A stretch of DNA of 64,000 nt from Actinomyces oris (GCF_006546825.1 NZ_VICC01000006.1:248001-312000), one strand, 5' to 3'. Positions 1-10,807 are shown, counted from the stretch's first letter. The notes: a model not told the origin generated them from the sequence alone. Program-made: numbers and translations.

Positions 1-1
1 G

Positions 2-208
2 GCCGCGAGTATCGTGGCGGGACTTCCCACCCTTGCCATACTTCTTACTTGGTTCTGGCAGATCCACCACGGCATCGGGGGCACCGACACCTACGTCCTC
101 TACACAGTGCTCGTCGCCAGCTACCTGGTGCAGGTTCTGATCGCAGTGGGATTCATCGTTCTGCTCCGTAGGAGCAAGGCACTGGACCCATCGGTGAGAG
201 CGTCTTAG
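2..208 (+). CDS. Small membrane protein, 3' part only (paralog of the next gene)
   Basis: Only the C-terminal part is in the window; the frame is open to the left edge, so the true start lies upstream. The product has two hydrophobic stretches around a short polar loop and ends in a basic tail (LLRRSKALDPSVRAS). It closely matches the C-terminal half of the protein at 356-964: both share the stretch ASIVAGLPTLAI, a second membrane segment of the type VLIAxGFIV, and the tail SKALDP-VRAS. This copy stops at TAG where the neighbour reads CAG, so its tail is nine residues shorter. I recognise no family and assign no function. A tandem duplication of an unknown integral membrane protein is the simplest reading. 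Confidence 0.7.
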   Translation, partial: AASIVAGLPTLAILLTWFWQIHHGIGGTDTYVLYTVLVASYLVQVLIAVGFIVLLRRSKALDPSVRAS

Positions 209-355
209 GCGCAGGGAGCTCGAATGCTGAGCGGCTAAGGCATGGACTGAGGGGCTCGCGGCACATGGGGTGGACTCCCTATACCGTGAGCTGTGCCCAT
301 CCGACGCGGTTGACCTAGGCTGAGGCCATCCCCTCTGCCGATCCTGGAGTACCCC

Positions 356-964
356 ATGCCCGTTCCTGACGGCCGCTACAACCCCCTGGTGGGGCAGACG
401 CCTGCTGCTGGCTTCGGCTCGATCGACCCGGTGCTGACGGAGGTTCAGCGCAAGCGCTCCGCGACCCGCAAGGTCTCCGTCGCCGGCAGCATCATCGGGC
501 TCATCACCATGATGATCCAGATCATCTTCACCACCTACGAACTCCTCACTGCCAACCTGCAGGGGGAAGAGTACCTGGAGCTCGCGCTCCTTGCCCTTCT
601 CATGATGATCGTCGCCCCGTTCGTCGTTGGCCTCGGGTGGATCGTGACGTTCATGCTCGGTGTCATCGCCTGTATTCGGGCGAACTCCCGGACACCTCAG
701 GTCCAGCCCGACGGATGGATCGAGGCCAAGTTGCCAACGTTGATGCTGCTGGTGGCGAGTATTGTGGCGGGACTTCCCACCCTCGCCATTTATGTCGCTT
801 GGTTCTCGGAGGGCTCGTCCAAGTCCGCTGTCAAATCTCTGGTTGTCGCCTGCGATCTGGTGGAGGTTCTGATCGCAGCGGGGTTCATCGTTGTGCTCCG
901 TATGAGCAAGGCGCTGGACCCGGTGGTCAGAGCGTCTCAGGCGCCGGGGACGCAGCCAGCATGA
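356..964 (+). CDS. Hypothetical membrane protein with about four TM segments
   Basis: 202 residues. The N-terminal 40 residues are polar (start MPVPDGRYNPLVGQ), followed by four hydrophobic segments at about residues 42-65, 75-110, 130-150 and 165-185, and a short basic C-terminus. This suggests a small polytopic membrane protein. The ATG is supported by GGAG at 345-348, seven nucleotides upstream. A TAGGCT box at 316-321 is a possible -10. The C-terminal 70 residues are near-duplicate with the truncated gene at the window start, so the two form a tandem paralog pair. No motif identifies a function. The ORF in another frame inside this gene is a shadow. Confidence 0.75.
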   Translation: MPVPDGRYNPLVGQTPAAGFGSIDPVLTEVQRKRSATRKVSVAGSIIGLITMMIQIIFTTYELLTANLQGEEYLELALLALLMMIVAPFVVGLGWIVTFMLGVIACIRANSRTPQVQPDGWIEAKLPTLMLLVASIVAGLPTLAIYVAWFSEGSSKSAVKSLVVACDLVEVLIAAGFIVVLRMSKALDPVVRASQAPGTQPA

Positions 965-1005
965 TCTCTTCCCGGGCCCGATGAGAACAACGGGCGCTGC
1001 ATCAG

Positions 1006-1885
1006 CTACTCATCCATCGCCCGTACGACGATGTAGTCAATATCCACCTGGGCCTGCGTGAAGCCCTCATGCTTGAGTCGCCCCCGGTGGATGCTTCCGC
1101 TGTGCGTGGTCAGGCAGATGTGGTAGGCGGCGTCGTCACCGAAGCAGGCATCGAACTCCTTCTGCGATGCTGAACGCAAGACCTCATGGTAGGGCTGACC
1201 GTCGAAGAGGAAGAGAATGCTCTCGGGGGTCTTCTCCATCCCGTAGGTGTGCCACTGGGTGAGATCGGGCCGCGGCGAGACCCCCAGGTTGCTTCCCTTG
1301 CCCCCCGCCTGGCCGTAGTGCACAGTCGACTCGGCGATACCGGTGGCACTGCCGCCGCCGTAGGTCTCCACGACATCGATCTCGCCCCCGTTGTCGTCGT
1401 CGTCCGCCCGCAACCAGATGCCGGCGAAGAGTCCCTCAGCCGACTGAGGGAAACGTGCCCTGGTCTCCAAGGAGCCGTAGACAAAGGAGAACAGCCCCTG
1501 CGTGGTGACAGAGGCCTGGTCTGACAAAGGCCTGGTCGACGTAGCGCAGGGTCGGCTCCTTGTCGAAGCGGTTCTGGAAGCCCTTGAGGGGGGTGGCGCG
1601 CTTGCGCCACAGGACGTGCCCGACACCGTTGCTGACGCTGTGTGTGTCATGGGTGAACACCCCCCAGTCGTAGCTGGCACAGGACTCGGGCTCCGAGCGG
1701 TTGTCCCGCCACCGTGACGGGGAGAAGTCCGATCCGTCAGAGAACTGCTCATTGAAGATGACGCTGCTGAAGTCGTAGGAGGACTCCGCAGCCGCTGCCT
1801 GCGAGGGGGAGGCGAGACTGGCGGCGGCCAGTCCTGCCCCGGCGCTGAGGCCGGTGATGATCGAACGTCGAGTGGGGAGTGTCAT
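1006..1885 (-). pseudogene. GH16-like secreted glycosidase, frameshifted
   Basis: Two minus-strand frames together encode one protein. The N-terminal frame begins at ATG 1885 (AAGGAA eight bases upstream) with a twin-arginine-type signal (RRSIITGLSAGAGLAAAS, cut near SQAAAA) and runs to about 1522. The C-terminal frame continues to the stop at 1006 and carries GEIDVVE, the catalytic signature of GH16 (EIDxxE), preceded by GIWLRAD. The frames are separated by a 16-bp tandem duplication at 1506-1537. Removing one copy restores an open frame reading RYVDQASVTTQGLFSF and a protein of about 287 residues. A functional version would be an exported beta-glucanase-type hydrolase acting on an external polysaccharide. 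The sequence as given should yield a truncated product without the catalytic motif. Confidence 0.75.
1506..1537. repeat. 16-bp tandem duplication causing the frameshift
   Basis: The unit TGACAGAGGCCTGGTC (1506-1521) is followed directly by TGACAAAGGCCTGGTC (1522-1537), 15 of 16 bases identical. Sixteen is not a multiple of three, so the extra unit shifts the reading frame of the GH16-like gene. Reading through with only one unit gives a continuous GH16-like sequence, so the duplication itself is the lesion. The single mismatch argues against a simple assembly duplication. Confidence 0.85.
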
Positions 1886-2237
1886 GAAGGGCATTCCTTG
1901 CTTGAGAAGAAGTCGCTGACGCAGCAGCAACACCGGACCGTACCTGCTCTGCGACATCGTTCAGCTCTCAATCGGGCTCAGATGGATCCGGCACTCACTT
2001 CTCAAGCTCTCGACATGTTGTGACGATCTCGCAGTCAGCGTCTGACGACGCCTGAGCATTGGGCTAAGACTAAACATTGTTACGGATGGTTTGTAGATGC
2101 GAAACACGTCCCACTGACACTGGAGTCAGGCGCTGAGCCGTTCCGCAGCCATTGGCGTGACCTTCGTCTCCGAAGGTCGTGCTGTGTGGGCGAGCACATC
2201 CTGCCGGAGGTGACGTACACTCGATGGCGACCAACAT
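1886..2237. other. Divergent intergenic region between the GH16 pseudogene and pyrR
   Basis: About 350 bp without a gene. It holds a perfect 7-bp hairpin ACCTTCG-TCTC-CGAAGGT at 2160-2177, of unknown role (operator or weak terminator), and a TACACT -10-like box at 2216-2221 that would start the pyr transcript near 2228. The middle (about 2050-2110) is relatively AT-rich and probably holds the leftward promoter. I saw no convincing -35 element and no small ORF with a ribosome-binding site. Confidence 0.5.
2216..2221 (+). promoter_or_regulatory. Candidate -10 box (TACACT) of the pyr operon
   Basis: TACACT fits the actinobacterial TANNNT -10 pattern. Transcription starting about seven bases downstream would give a leader of about 50 nt that begins just before the PyrR-binding hairpin at 2238. 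No clear -35 is visible. Confidence 0.45.
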
Positions 2238-2271
2238 CCTTTAAGTCCGTCCAGAGAGGCGGGGAAGGAGG
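2238..2271 (+). promoter_or_regulatory. PyrR-binding hairpin overlapping the pyrR Shine-Dalgarno
   Basis: The leader contains CCGTCCAGAGAGGCGG at 2247-2262, a match to the PyrR RNA recognition loop (core GUCCAGAGAGGCYG in Bacillus). CCG (2247-2249) can pair with CGG (2260-2262), and CCTT (2238-2241) with AAGG (2265-2268). The lower stem includes the first bases of the Shine-Dalgarno GGAGG at 2267-2271, which lies six bases before the pyrR ATG. I see no separate terminator/antiterminator pair, so the layout fits translational repression by UMP-bound PyrR, as proposed for mycobacteria, rather than Bacillus-style attenuation. Confidence 0.85.
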
Positions 2272-2277
2272 CCTGAA

Positions 2278-2946
2278 ATGGCCGAAAGTTTGTCAGGCGC
2301 CTCTGGCGCACCGATCCAGGGCAAGGAGATCCTCGGACCTCCCGATATATCCCGTTCCCTGTTCCGTATCGCGCACGAGATTCTGGAGCGCAACCACGGG
2401 ACGCAGGACATCGTCGTCCTCGGGATCCCCAGTGGGGGAGCACCACTCGCGCACAGACTCGTCGAGGCGCTTGCTGTCGCCGCGGGAGAAGGGACGCAGT
2501 GGTCCGAGCAGGCCGAGCAGGCACAGGTCGCCGCCAAGGTCCCGGTCGGCACCCTGGACATCACCATGTACCGCGATGACCTGGGACGTCACCCCATCCG
2601 TGTTCCCCGCCCCACGGAGATCCCCCAGGGGGGCATTGACGGCAAGGTCGTCATCCTCGTCGACGACGTCCTCTACTCCGGGCGCACCATCCGGGCCGCC
2701 CTCGACGCCCTGGGCGCCGTCGGCCGCCCCCGGGCCGTGCAACTGGCCACACTCGTGGACCGCGGACACCGGGAGCTGCCCATCCGAGCCGACTACGTGG
2801 GTAAGAACCTGCCGACCTCCCGCTCTGAGAAAGTGGTGGTGTCCCTGACCGAGCTCGGCGCCTCCACCGACGCCGTCACCATCGTCCCCGCAGACGTCCC
2901 CACTGAGCGTTCGAGTGAGCGCAGCAACCAGGAGGCCACCCGATGA
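2278..2946 (+). CDS. pyrR: Bifunctional pyrimidine operon regulator / uracil phosphoribosyltransferase PyrR
   Basis: 222 residues, somewhat longer than the usual 180-195 because of an extra N-terminus and a polar C-terminal tail. It carries the PRPP-binding motif [19 protein letters not shown], as in type I phosphoribosyltransferases, and the PyrR features [11 protein letters not shown] and [12 protein letters not shown]. PyrR binds pyr leader RNA when charged with UMP or UTP and also converts uracil plus PRPP to UMP. The ATG at 2278 is fixed by GGAGG at 2267-2271. It is the first gene of the pyr operon and overlaps pyrB by ATGA. Its own leader contains the PyrR target, so it should be autoregulated together with the operon. 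Confidence 0.95.
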   Translation: MAESLSGASGAPIQGKEILGPPDISRSLFRIAHEILERNHGTQDIVVLGIPSGGAPLAHRLVEALAVAAGEGTQWSEQAEQAQVAAKVPVGTLDITMYRDDLGRHPIRVPRPTEIPQGGIDGKVVILVDDVLYSGRTIRAALDALGAVGRPRAVQLATLVDRGHRELPIRADYVGKNLPTSRSEKVVVSLTELGASTDAVTIVPADVPTERSSERSNQEATR

Positions 2947-3932
2947 AGCACCTGCTCTCCGCCAAGGACCTGACCCACGACGAGGCGGTCATGGTCCTGG
3001 ACACCGCCGAGGCGATGGCCGCCACCCAGCGTCATGCGGTCAAGAAGCTTCCGACGCTGCGCGGCAAGACCGTGGTGAACCTCTTCTTCGAGGACTCCAC
3101 CCGCACCAGGCTCTCCTTCGAGGCCGCCGCGAAGCGCCTGAGCGCCGACGTCATCAACTTCTCGGCCAAGGGCTCCTCAGTGTCCAAGGGCGAGTCCCTC
3201 AAGGACACCGCCCAGACGATCATGGCCATGGGGGCGGACGCCGTCGTCGTGCGCCACTCCGCCTGCGGCGCCGCGCACCTGCTGGCCCACGCCGGCTGGA
3301 TCAACGTGCCGGTCCTCAACGCCGGTGACGGCACCCACCAGCACCCCACTCAGGCCCTTCTGGACGCCATGACGCTGCGACGCTGGTACATCCCCGGAGC
3401 GACCGAGACGGCGGACGGCAGCCCCGCCCCGCAGGGGCGGGACCTGGAGGGCGCCCGCCTCATCATCGTCGGAGACGTCCTGCACTCCCGGGTGGCCCGT
3501 TCCAACGTGGACCTCATGACGGCTCTCGGCGCGAAGGTCACGCTCGTCGCACCTCCCACACTGCTGCCTGTCGGTATGGACGACTGGCCCTGCGAGGTCT
3601 CCTACAACCTCGATGAGGCGATCGAGGAGATTCAGCCCGACGCCGTCATGATGCTGCGCATTCAGCGTGAGCGCATGAGTGCCGCAGGAGGGGGCTTCTT
3701 CCCGAGCCCTGCCGAGTACTCCAGTGTCTACGGCCTCACCTCCGCCCGTCGCCGGGCCATGCCGGAGCACGCGATCGTCATGCACCCCGGCCCCATGAAC
3801 CGTGGCCTCGAGATCACCGCCGAGGCCGCCGACGACCCCCGCTCGCGCATTATCGAGCAGGTCGGCAACGGAGTCTCCGTCCGTATGGCCGCCCTCTACC
3901 TCCTCCTCGCTGACGAAGGGAACCAGCTGTGA
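2943..3932 (+). CDS. pyrB: Aspartate carbamoyltransferase catalytic subunit
   Basis: 329 residues. It makes carbamoyl-aspartate from carbamoyl phosphate and aspartate, the committed pyrimidine step. Visible signatures are the carbamoyl-phosphate loop [15 protein letters not shown], the [11 protein letters not shown] loop, HPTQALLDA, and the aspartate-binding region with HPGPMNRG near the C-terminus. No pyrI regulatory subunit is present, as is usual outside enterobacteria, so control probably comes from PyrR at the leader. It starts in an ATGA overlap with pyrR and ends in a GTGA overlap with pyrC, which suggests translational coupling. Confidence 0.97.
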   Translation: MKHLLSAKDLTHDEAVMVLDTAEAMAATQRHAVKKLPTLRGKTVVNLFFEDSTRTRLSFEAAAKRLSADVINFSAKGSSVSKGESLKDTAQTIMAMGADAVVVRHSACGAAHLLAHAGWINVPVLNAGDGTHQHPTQALLDAMTLRRWYIPGATETADGSPAPQGRDLEGARLIIVGDVLHSRVARSNVDLMTALGAKVTLVAPPTLLPVGMDDWPCEVSYNLDEAIEEIQPDAVMMLRIQRERMSAAGGGFFPSPAEYSSVYGLTSARRRAMPEHAIVMHPGPMNRGLEITAEAADDPRSRIIEQVGNGVSVRMAALYLLLADEGNQL

Positions 3933-5251
3933 CCTCCCACCTCCTGACCGGTGTCCGCCCCTACGGCGAGGACCCCACTGACATTCTCATCACCGACGGC
4001 ACTATCACCGCCATCGGCCCTGACGCAGCGGCGAAGGCCCCGGCCGATGTCCAGCGCCATGACCTGGACGGGCTCATCGCCCTGCCCGGGCTCGTCGATA
4101 TCCACACTCACCTGCGCGAGCCCGGAGGGGAGTCCGCCGAGACCATCTACTCCGGTACCCGCGCCGCAGCCGTCGGCGGCTACACCGCCGTTTTCGCGAT
4201 GGCCAACACCACGCCCGTCCAGGACAACGCCGGTGTCGTGGAGCAGGTGCTGCGGCTGGGCCGTGAGGCAGGCTGGGTGGATGTCCACCCGGTGGGCGCC
4301 GTCTCGGCGGGACTGGCCGGCGAGCACCTCTCCGACATGGGTGCCATGGCGGCCTCCGCCGCCCGGGTGCGGGTCTTCTCCGACGACGGCAAGTGCGTCT
4401 CCGACCCCGTCCTCATGCGCCGGGCCCTGGAGTACGTCAAGTCCTTCGACGGCGTCATCGCCCAGCATGCTCAGGACCCCCGCCTCACCGAGGGCTCCCA
4501 GATGCACGAGGGCGTCGTCTCCGCCGAGCTGGGACTGCGTGGCTGGCCGGCAGTGGCCGAGGAGTCGATCATCGCCCGCGACGTCCTGCTGGCCGAGCAC
4601 GTCGGCTCGCGTCTGCACGTGTGCCACCTGTCCACCGCCGGCAGCGTCGGGATCATCCGCTGGGCCAAGTCCCGCGGCATCAATGTCACCGCCGAGGTCA
4701 CACCGCACCACCTCCTGCTGACCGATGAGATGGCCCGCACCTACTCCCCGCTGTACAAGGTCAACCCCCCGCTGCGTACGGCCGAGGACGTCGAGGCGGT
4801 TCGCGAGGCCCTGGCCGATGGCACCATCGACGTCGTCGGCACCGACCACGCCCCGCACCCCGTGGAGGACAAGGACTGCGAGTGGCAGGCCGGAGCCTTC
4901 GGCATGACCGGCCTGGAGACCGCACTGAGTGTCCTGATCGAGACGATGGTCGCCACCGGCCGCATGACCTGGCGCGACATCGCCCGGGCCATGTCCTCGA
5001 CCCCGGCCCGCATCGGCCGCCTGAGCGACCAGGGCTGCGAGCTCGAGGTCGGTGCCCCGGCCAACATCACTGTGGTCGACCCCGAGGTGCGCCGCACCGT
5101 CGACGCCTCCGCCCAGTGGACCAGCTCCACCAACACCCCCTACGCCGGGATGGAGCTGCCGGGACAGGTCATGGCCACCTTCCTCCACGGCCGCCCCACC
5201 GTGCTCGACGGCGCTCCCGTTGAGGCTCCCGCCGGCTCGGCTCATGCCTGA
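3929..5251 (+). CDS. pyrC: Dihydroorotase
   Basis: 440 residues, the class I (longer) dihydroorotase type. It cyclises carbamoyl-aspartate to dihydroorotate using a zinc centre. The metal-binding motif [17 protein letters not shown] lies near residue 57, further metal ligands are in FSDDGKCV and VTPHHLLL, and the catalytic aspartate is in VGTDHAPH. It starts at GTG 3929 in a GTGA overlap with pyrB, and its 3' end overlaps the carA start by eight bases. Nothing looks degenerate, so it should be an active enzyme rather than a pseudo-dihydroorotase. Confidence 0.96.
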   Translation: MTSHLLTGVRPYGEDPTDILITDGTITAIGPDAAAKAPADVQRHDLDGLIALPGLVDIHTHLREPGGESAETIYSGTRAAAVGGYTAVFAMANTTPVQDNAGVVEQVLRLGREAGWVDVHPVGAVSAGLAGEHLSDMGAMAASAARVRVFSDDGKCVSDPVLMRRALEYVKSFDGVIAQHAQDPRLTEGSQMHEGVVSAELGLRGWPAVAEESIIARDVLLAEHVGSRLHVCHLSTAGSVGIIRWAKSRGINVTAEVTPHHLLLTDEMARTYSPLYKVNPPLRTAEDVEAVREALADGTIDVVGTDHAPHPVEDKDCEWQAGAFGMTGLETALSVLIETMVATGRMTWRDIARAMSSTPARIGRLSDQGCELEVGAPANITVVDPEVRRTVDASAQWTSSTNTPYAGMELPGQVMATFLHGRPTVLDGAPVEAPAGSAHA

Positions 5252-6467
5252 GCTGAGCCACCGCCCAGCCGCCCTCCTCGTGCTGGAGGACGGCTGGGCC
5301 CTGCGGGGCCGCAGCTACGGGGCCCAAGGGCGCACCATTGGAGAGATCGTCTTCTCCACCGGGATGACCGGGTACCAGGAAACACTGACCGATCCCTCCT
5401 ACCACCGCCAGATCGTCGTGCAGACCGCGCCACACATCGGTAACACCGGGGTCAACGACGAGGACGCCGAGTCGGACCGTATCTGGGTGGCCGGCTACGT
5501 CGTACGCGAGCCTGCGCGGCGGGCCTCCAGCTGGCGCTCCCGTCGGGAGCTGGAGGACGATCTGCGTGACGCCGGCATCGTTGGCCTCTGCGAGGTCGAC
5601 ACCCGGGCCCTGACCCGGCATCTGCGCGAGGCGGGCGCGATGCGTGGCGGCATCTTCTCCGGGGACGCCCTGCCTGCCGGAGGCACTGACCCCGGTGGTC
5701 CCAGCCAGGCCTGCATCGACATCTGCCTGGAGGCCGTGCGCAGTGAGCCGCCCATGAGCGGCCGCGCCCTGGCCGCCGAGGTGACTACTCCCTCCGGCTA
5801 CGTCGTCGAGCCCACCGGACCGGCCAAGGGACATGAGCCGGTCGCGGTGCTGGTCGCCATCGACCTGGGCATCAAGTCCCGCACCCCGTGGCAGTTCGCC
5901 GAGCGCGGCGTACGCGTCCACGTCCTGCCCCAGTCCACGACTCTGTCCGAGATCCTTGCCCTCAGACCCGATGGCATCCTGTTCTCCAACGGCCCCGGAG
6001 ACCCGGGGACTGCCGACGCCGAGATCGAGCTCCTGCGTGGCGTCCTCGACGCGCGCATCCCCTTCTTCGGCATCTGCTTGGGCAACCAGCTCCTGGGACG
6101 TGCCCTGGGCTACGGCACCTACAAGCTCACCTACGGGCACCGCGGCGTCAACCAGCCCGTTCTGGACCGTGCCACCGGCAAGGTGGAGATCACGGCCCAC
6201 AACCACGGCTTCGCCGTCGACGCACCCATCGATGAGCCCTCTGTAGCCCCCTTCGACAACGGTCGCTACGGTCGGGTGGAGGTCTCCCACCTGGGACTCA
6301 ATGACGGTGTGGTCGAAGGGCTACGGGCGCTGGACCTGCCGGCCTTCTCCGTCCAGTACCACCCCGAGGCCGCTGCTGGGCCTCATGACGCCGAGCACCT
6401 CTTCGACCGATTCATCCGCCTCATGCGGGAGCACCGCCGGGGCCAGGACCGCGAGGACACAAACTGA
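5244..6467 (+). CDS. carA: Carbamoyl-phosphate synthase small (glutaminase) subunit
   Basis: 407 residues from ATG 5244, where the product begins [18 protein letters not shown], the expected N-terminus. The same frame is open further upstream inside pyrC, but that part has no homology. The N-terminal half is the CarA-specific domain ([14 protein letters not shown]). The C-terminal half is a class I glutamine amidotransferase with nucleophile cysteine in [11 protein letters not shown] and the His/Glu pair in [10 protein letters not shown]. It hydrolyses glutamine and passes ammonia to CarB. The carbamoyl phosphate serves both pyrimidine and arginine synthesis. The start overlaps pyrC and no strong ribosome-binding site is visible, so translation is probably coupled. 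Confidence 0.96.
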   Translation: MPELSHRPAALLVLEDGWALRGRSYGAQGRTIGEIVFSTGMTGYQETLTDPSYHRQIVVQTAPHIGNTGVNDEDAESDRIWVAGYVVREPARRASSWRSRRELEDDLRDAGIVGLCEVDTRALTRHLREAGAMRGGIFSGDALPAGGTDPGGPSQACIDICLEAVRSEPPMSGRALAAEVTTPSGYVVEPTGPAKGHEPVAVLVAIDLGIKSRTPWQFAERGVRVHVLPQSTTLSEILALRPDGILFSNGPGDPGTADAEIELLRGVLDARIPFFGICLGNQLLGRALGYGTYKLTYGHRGVNQPVLDRATGKVEITAHNHGFAVDAPIDEPSVAPFDNGRYGRVEVSHLGLNDGVVEGLRALDLPAFSVQYHPEAAAGPHDAEHLFDRFIRLMREHRRGQDREDTN

Positions 6468-6468
6468 C

Positions 6469-9400
6469 ATGCCTGTTCGCCCTGATATCAGCTCCGTCCT
6501 GGTCATCGGATCGGGCCCCATCGTCATCGGGCAGGCCTGCGAGTTCGACTACTCCGGCACCCAGGCCTGCCGCGTCCTGCGCGCTGAGGGAATCCGCGTC
6601 ATCCTGGTCAACTCCAACCCGGCCACGATCATGACCGACCCCGACGTCGCCGACGCCACCTATATCGAGCCGATCACCCCAGAGGTGCTGACCACCATCA
6701 TCGCCAAGGAACGGCCCGACGCCCTCCTGCCCACCCTGGGCGGGCAGACCGCCCTCAACGCCGCCATGAGCCTGGTCGAGCGCGGCGTGCTCGATGAGTA
6801 CGACGTCGAGCTCATCGGCGCCTCTGCAGCGGCCATCAACGCCGGGGAGGACCGTGACGAGTTCAAGGACGTCGTCGAGCGTTGTGGCGCCGAGGTCGCC
6901 CGCAGCGTCATCGCCCACACCATGGATGAGTGCCGCGCGGGGGTCGATGCCCTGGGCGGATACCCGGTCGTCGTGCGCCCTTCCTTCACGATGGGCGGTC
7001 TGGGCAGCGGTGTCGCCTTCAATGACTCGGACCTGCATCGCATCGCCGGGGCGGGTCTGGCGGCCTCCCGCACCACCGAGGTTCTCCTGGAGGAGTCGAT
7101 CCTGGGCTGGAAGGAGTACGAGCTCGAGCTCATGCGCGACACCGCCGACAACGTGGTGGTCGTGTGCTCCATCGAGAACGTCGACCCCGTGGGAGTGCAC
7201 ACCGGCGACTCCATCACGGTCGCCCCGGCCCTGACCCTCACCGACCGCGAGCTCCAGAGGCTGCGGGACATCGGCATCGCCGTCATCCGGGAGGTCGGGG
7301 TCGATACCGGTGGCTGCAACATCCAGTTCGCCGTCGACCCGGCCACCGGCAGGATCATCGTCATCGAGATGAACCCCCGCGTCTCCCGGTCCTCAGCCCT
7401 GGCCTCGAAGGCCACCGGCTTCCCGATCGCCAAGATCGCCGCACGCCTGGCCGTGGGGTACACGCTTGACGAGATCCCCAACGACATCACCGGCTCCACC
7501 CCGGCCTCCTTCGAACCGACCCTGGACTACGTGGTCGTCAAGGTGCCGCGCTTCGCCTTCGAGAAGTTCCGGGGCGCTGACCCCCGGCTCACCACCACCA
7601 TGAAATCGGTCGGCGAGGCCATGGCGATCGGTCGCTCCTATACGGAAGCCCTCCAGAAGGCCTTACGCTCTCTGGACAAGAAGGGAACCGCCTTCCACTG
7701 GGACGGACCGGCGCCCAGCCAGCAGCAGACCGCTGAGCTGCTGGAGTCCATCGCCGTGCCCACCGAGCACCGGCTGGTCGACCTCCAGCAGGCCGTGCGC
7801 GGTGGAGCCACCATTGCTCAGCTCCACGAGGCCACCCGCATCGACCCCTGGTTCCTGGACCAGATGCTGCTTCTTGAGGAGGTGGCCCAAGAGGTCAAGG
7901 GCGCATCCGCGCTCACCGCGGACGTCCTGGCCCTGGCCAAGCGCCACGGCTTCTCCGACGTCCAGGTCGCCTCCCTGCGCGGCATCAGCGAGGACACGGT
8001 GCGAGAGGTCCGCCATGCCTTCGGCCTGCGGCCCGTCTACAAGACCGTTGACACCTGCGCCGCCGAGTTCGCCTCACGCACCCCCTACCTCTACTCCAGC
8101 TACGACCTGGAGACCGAGGTGGCATCCCGCGAGCGTGCGGCCGTCATCATCCTGGGCTCGGGTCCTAACCGGATCGGCCAGGGCATTGAGTTCGACTACT
8201 CCTGTGTTCACGCCGCGATGGCCCTGTCCGATCGCTACGAGACCGTCATGGTCAACTGCAACCCTGAGACCGTCTCCACCGACTACGACATCTCCGATCG
8301 GCTCTACTTCGAGCCTCTGACCTTCGAGGACGTCATCGAGATCTACGAGGCCGAGCTGGCAGCCGGACCCGTGACCGGTGTCATCGTCCAGCTCGGTGGT
8401 CAGACACCGCTGTCCTTGGCGGCCAGACTGGCCAAGGCCGGGGTACCGATCCTGGGAACGAGTCCCGAGGCGATCGACGCCGCCGAGGACCGTGAGGCCT
8501 TCGGGGTCGTTCTTCAGCGTGCCGGCCTGCCCGCACCAGCGCACGGCACCGCTCTGAGCGACGAGCAGGCGCGCTCGGTCGCCCAGGGCATCGGCTATCC
8601 GGTCCTGGTGCGCCCCAGCTACGTGCTCGGCGGCCGCGGTATGGAGATCGTCTACGACGCCCAGGGTCTTGACGACTATCTCCAGCGCGCCGGTCTTGAG
8701 CCCGGAGGCGTCTACGGTACCGGGCCACTACTCATCGACCGTTTTCTCGACGACGCCATCGAGATCGATGTCGACGCCCTGTACGACGGCAGTGAGCTGT
8801 TCCTCGGCGGCGTCATGGAGCATATCGAGGAGGCCGGTATCCACTCCGGTGACTCCGCCTGCGTCATGCCGCCCATGACCCTGTCCGACACGGAGATCGC
8901 TCGCATCCGGCGCTCCACTGAGGCGATCGCCAAAGGTGTGGGCGTGCAAGGGTTGCTCAACATCCAGTTCGCCCTGGTCTCCGACGTTCTCTACGTCATC
9001 GAGGCCAACCCCAGGGCCTCGCGCACAGTCCCCTTCGTCTCGAAGGCCTCTGGTGTGCAACTGGCCAAGGCGGCGGCCCTCATCATGACGGGGGAGACGA
9101 TCGCCTCGCTCAGGCGCTCCGGTCACCTTCCCGAGGCCGACGCCGCCGTCACCGATCCCGATGACCCGATCGCCGTCAAGGAGGCGGTCCTGCCCTTCAA
9201 ACGGTTCCGTACCACCGAGGGCCGCGTGGTTGACACGATCCTGGGGCCGGAGATGCGTTCCACCGGCGAGGTCATGGGCTACGACGTCGACTTCCCGCGG
9301 GCCTTCGCCAAGTCCCAGGCCGGTGCCTACGGTGGTCTACCAGGAGAGGGAACGCTGTTCGTCTCGGTGGCCGACCGGGACAAGCGAGCCATCATCCTGC

Positions 9401-9828
9401 CGGTGGCTCGGCTCGCGGAGCTCGGCTTCACGGTCCTGGCCACGACCGGGACCGCACAGGTGCTGCGCCGCAACGGGATCGACGCCTTGGCGGTGCGCAA
9501 GATCAGCCAGGGCGTTGGTGACCACGGCGAGCAGACGATCGCCGAGCTCATCGAGTCCGGAGCCATCGACATGGTGGTCAACACCCCCAAGGGCCAAGGG
9601 GCCCGCGCCGACGGCTACTCCATCCGCGCGGCCACCACCGGTGCCGACCGTCCCATCATCACCACCGTCCAACAGCTCCAGGCAGCGGTCCAGGCCCTCG
9701 AGGCCCAGCTGCGCGGTCCCTTCCGGGTTCGCAGCCTCCAGGAGCACATCGCCGCCCGCCGATCCCGGCGAGGCTCGGTATCCGAGTCCCACCCCGTGGC
9801 CCCCGTTGACGACAAGGAGACCAGATGA
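6469..9828 (+). CDS. carB: Carbamoyl-phosphate synthase large subunit
   Basis: 1119 residues from ATG 6469, one base after the carA stop; the product begins [20 protein letters not shown]. The longer open frame inside carA has no homology. It has the usual duplicated ATP-grasp architecture: first half at about residues 1-550 ([42 protein letters not shown]), second half at about 551-940 ([50 protein letters not shown]), and a C-terminal MGS-like regulatory domain from about 960 ([29 protein letters not shown]). With CarA it makes carbamoyl phosphate from glutamine, bicarbonate and two ATP. It ends in an ATGA overlap with pyrF. Confidence 0.97.
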   Translation: MPVRPDISSVLVIGSGPIVIGQACEFDYSGTQACRVLRAEGIRVILVNSNPATIMTDPDVADATYIEPITPEVLTTIIAKERPDALLPTLGGQTALNAAMSLVERGVLDEYDVELIGASAAAINAGEDRDEFKDVVERCGAEVARSVIAHTMDECRAGVDALGGYPVVVRPSFTMGGLGSGVAFNDSDLHRIAGAGLAASRTTEVLLEESILGWKEYELELMRDTADNVVVVCSIENVDPVGVHTGDSITVAPALTLTDRELQRLRDIGIAVIREVGVDTGGCNIQFAVDPATGRIIVIEMNPRVSRSSALASKATGFPIAKIAARLAVGYTLDEIPNDITGSTPASFEPTLDYVVVKVPRFAFEKFRGADPRLTTTMKSVGEAMAIGRSYTEALQKALRSLDKKGTAFHWDGPAPSQQQTAELLESIAVPTEHRLVDLQQAVRGGATIAQLHEATRIDPWFLDQMLLLEEVAQEVKGASALTADVLALAKRHGFSDVQVASLRGISEDTVREVRHAFGLRPVYKTVDTCAAEFASRTPYLYSSYDLETEVASRERAAVIILGSGPNRIGQGIEFDYSCVHAAMALSDRYETVMVNCNPETVSTDYDISDRLYFEPLTFEDVIEIYEAELAAGPVTGVIVQLGGQTPLSLAARLAKAGVPILGTSPEAIDAAEDREAFGVVLQRAGLPAPAHGTALSDEQARSVAQGIGYPVLVRPSYVLGGRGMEIVYDAQGLDDYLQRAGLEPGGVYGTGPLLIDRFLDDAIEIDVDALYDGSELFLGGVMEHIEEAGIHSGDSACVMPPMTLSDTEIARIRRSTEAIAKGVGVQGLLNIQFALVSDVLYVIEANPRASRTVPFVSKASGVQLAKAAALIMTGETIASLRRSGHLPEADAAVTDPDDPIAVKEAVLPFKRFRTTEGRVVDTILGPEMRSTGEVMGYDVDFPRAFAKSQAGAYGGLPGEGTLFVSVADRDKRAIILPVARLAELGFTVLATTGTAQVLRRNGIDALAVRKISQGVGDHGEQTIAELIESGAIDMVVNTPKGQGARADGYSIRAATTGADRPIITTVQQLQAAVQALEAQLRGPFRVRSLQEHIAARRSRRGSVSESHPVAPVDDKETR

Positions 9829-10703
9829 GTTCCACCGCCGCTCACCAGACCAGTCGACGCCCCTTTGGAGCCCGCTTGGCTGACGCCATGGACGACCACG
9901 GGCCCCTGTGCGTCGGCATCGACCCCCACCCGAACCTGCTCGAGGCCTGGGGCCTGGCCGACTCGGCCGCAGGCCTGCGGGACTTCGCCCTGCGGACCAT
10001 CGATGCGGTTGGTGGACACGTGGCCGCCGTCAAGCCCCAGTCCGCTTTCTTCGAGCGTCATGGCAGCGCCGGCATCGCGGTCCTCGAGGAGGCCCTGGCG
10101 GCCCTACGCGACCTCGGCACCTTGTCCGTTCTCGACGTCAAGCGCGGGGACATCGGTTCCACGATGGCCGGCTACGCTCAGGCCTACCTGTCCGACGACG
10201 CTCCTACAGCCGCCGACGCCATCACCGTCTCGCCCTACCTGGGCTACGGGTCCCTCACACCTGCACTCAACCTCGCCGAGGCCAACGGACGCGGCGTTTT
10301 CGTCCTGGCCCTGACCTCCAATCCGGAAGGAGTCGGCGTCCAGCACGCTGTCAACGGGGACCAGGCCGTGGCCGCCGGCATCGTGGAGGGCGTGACCGCC
10401 TCCAACGCCCAGGCCAGTGGCGAAGGCAGGCTCGGCAGCATCGGGCTGGTCATCGGCGCCACCGTCGGTGGGGCCGTGAGTGACCTGGGAATTGACCTGC
10501 AGCGCGCCAATGGTCCGTTGCTGGCGCCGGGCGTGGGCGCCCAAGGCGCTGGGCCGGCCGAGCTGGAGGCGGTTTTCGGGACGGCGCGCCGTCAGGTCCT
10601 GGCCTCCACATCACGCGGGGTTCTCAAGGCGGGACCCTCCATCGACGAGCTGCGAAAGGCAGCGTCGGCATCCGCCTATGAGGCCGCAGCAGCTCTGCGC
10701 TGA
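9825..10703 (+). CDS. pyrF: Orotidine 5'-phosphate decarboxylase (type 2)
   Basis: 292 residues, the longer actinobacterial type 2 form. It decarboxylates OMP to UMP, the last step of de novo synthesis. The signatures are [10 protein letters not shown] near the start, [15 protein letters not shown], and the catalytic [17 protein letters not shown], followed by phosphate-binding [10 protein letters not shown]. It starts in an ATGA overlap with carB and is the last gene of the pyr operon. pyrD and pyrE must lie elsewhere. No clear terminator follows; the next gene has its own promoter-like sequence. Confidence 0.96.
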   Translation: MSSTAAHQTSRRPFGARLADAMDDHGPLCVGIDPHPNLLEAWGLADSAAGLRDFALRTIDAVGGHVAAVKPQSAFFERHGSAGIAVLEEALAALRDLGTLSVLDVKRGDIGSTMAGYAQAYLSDDAPTAADAITVSPYLGYGSLTPALNLAEANGRGVFVLALTSNPEGVGVQHAVNGDQAVAAGIVEGVTASNAQASGEGRLGSIGLVIGATVGGAVSDLGIDLQRANGPLLAPGVGAQGAGPAELEAVFGTARRQVLASTSRGVLKAGPSIDELRKAASASAYEAAAALR

Positions 10704-10807
10704 GTCTGAAGGTGCTGCAGCCCGCCTCGGATTGAGGGTGTGTGCGGAAACACGAAGTCGGTGGTGGAATATAGGCCCCTGCGAATGCGAGTACACCTGG
10801 CCCGACT

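Noticed and set aside
3896-5245. Minus-strand open frame of 449 codons opposite pyrC
   Set aside because: Same shadow effect; the plus-strand pyrC carries all dihydroorotase motifs.
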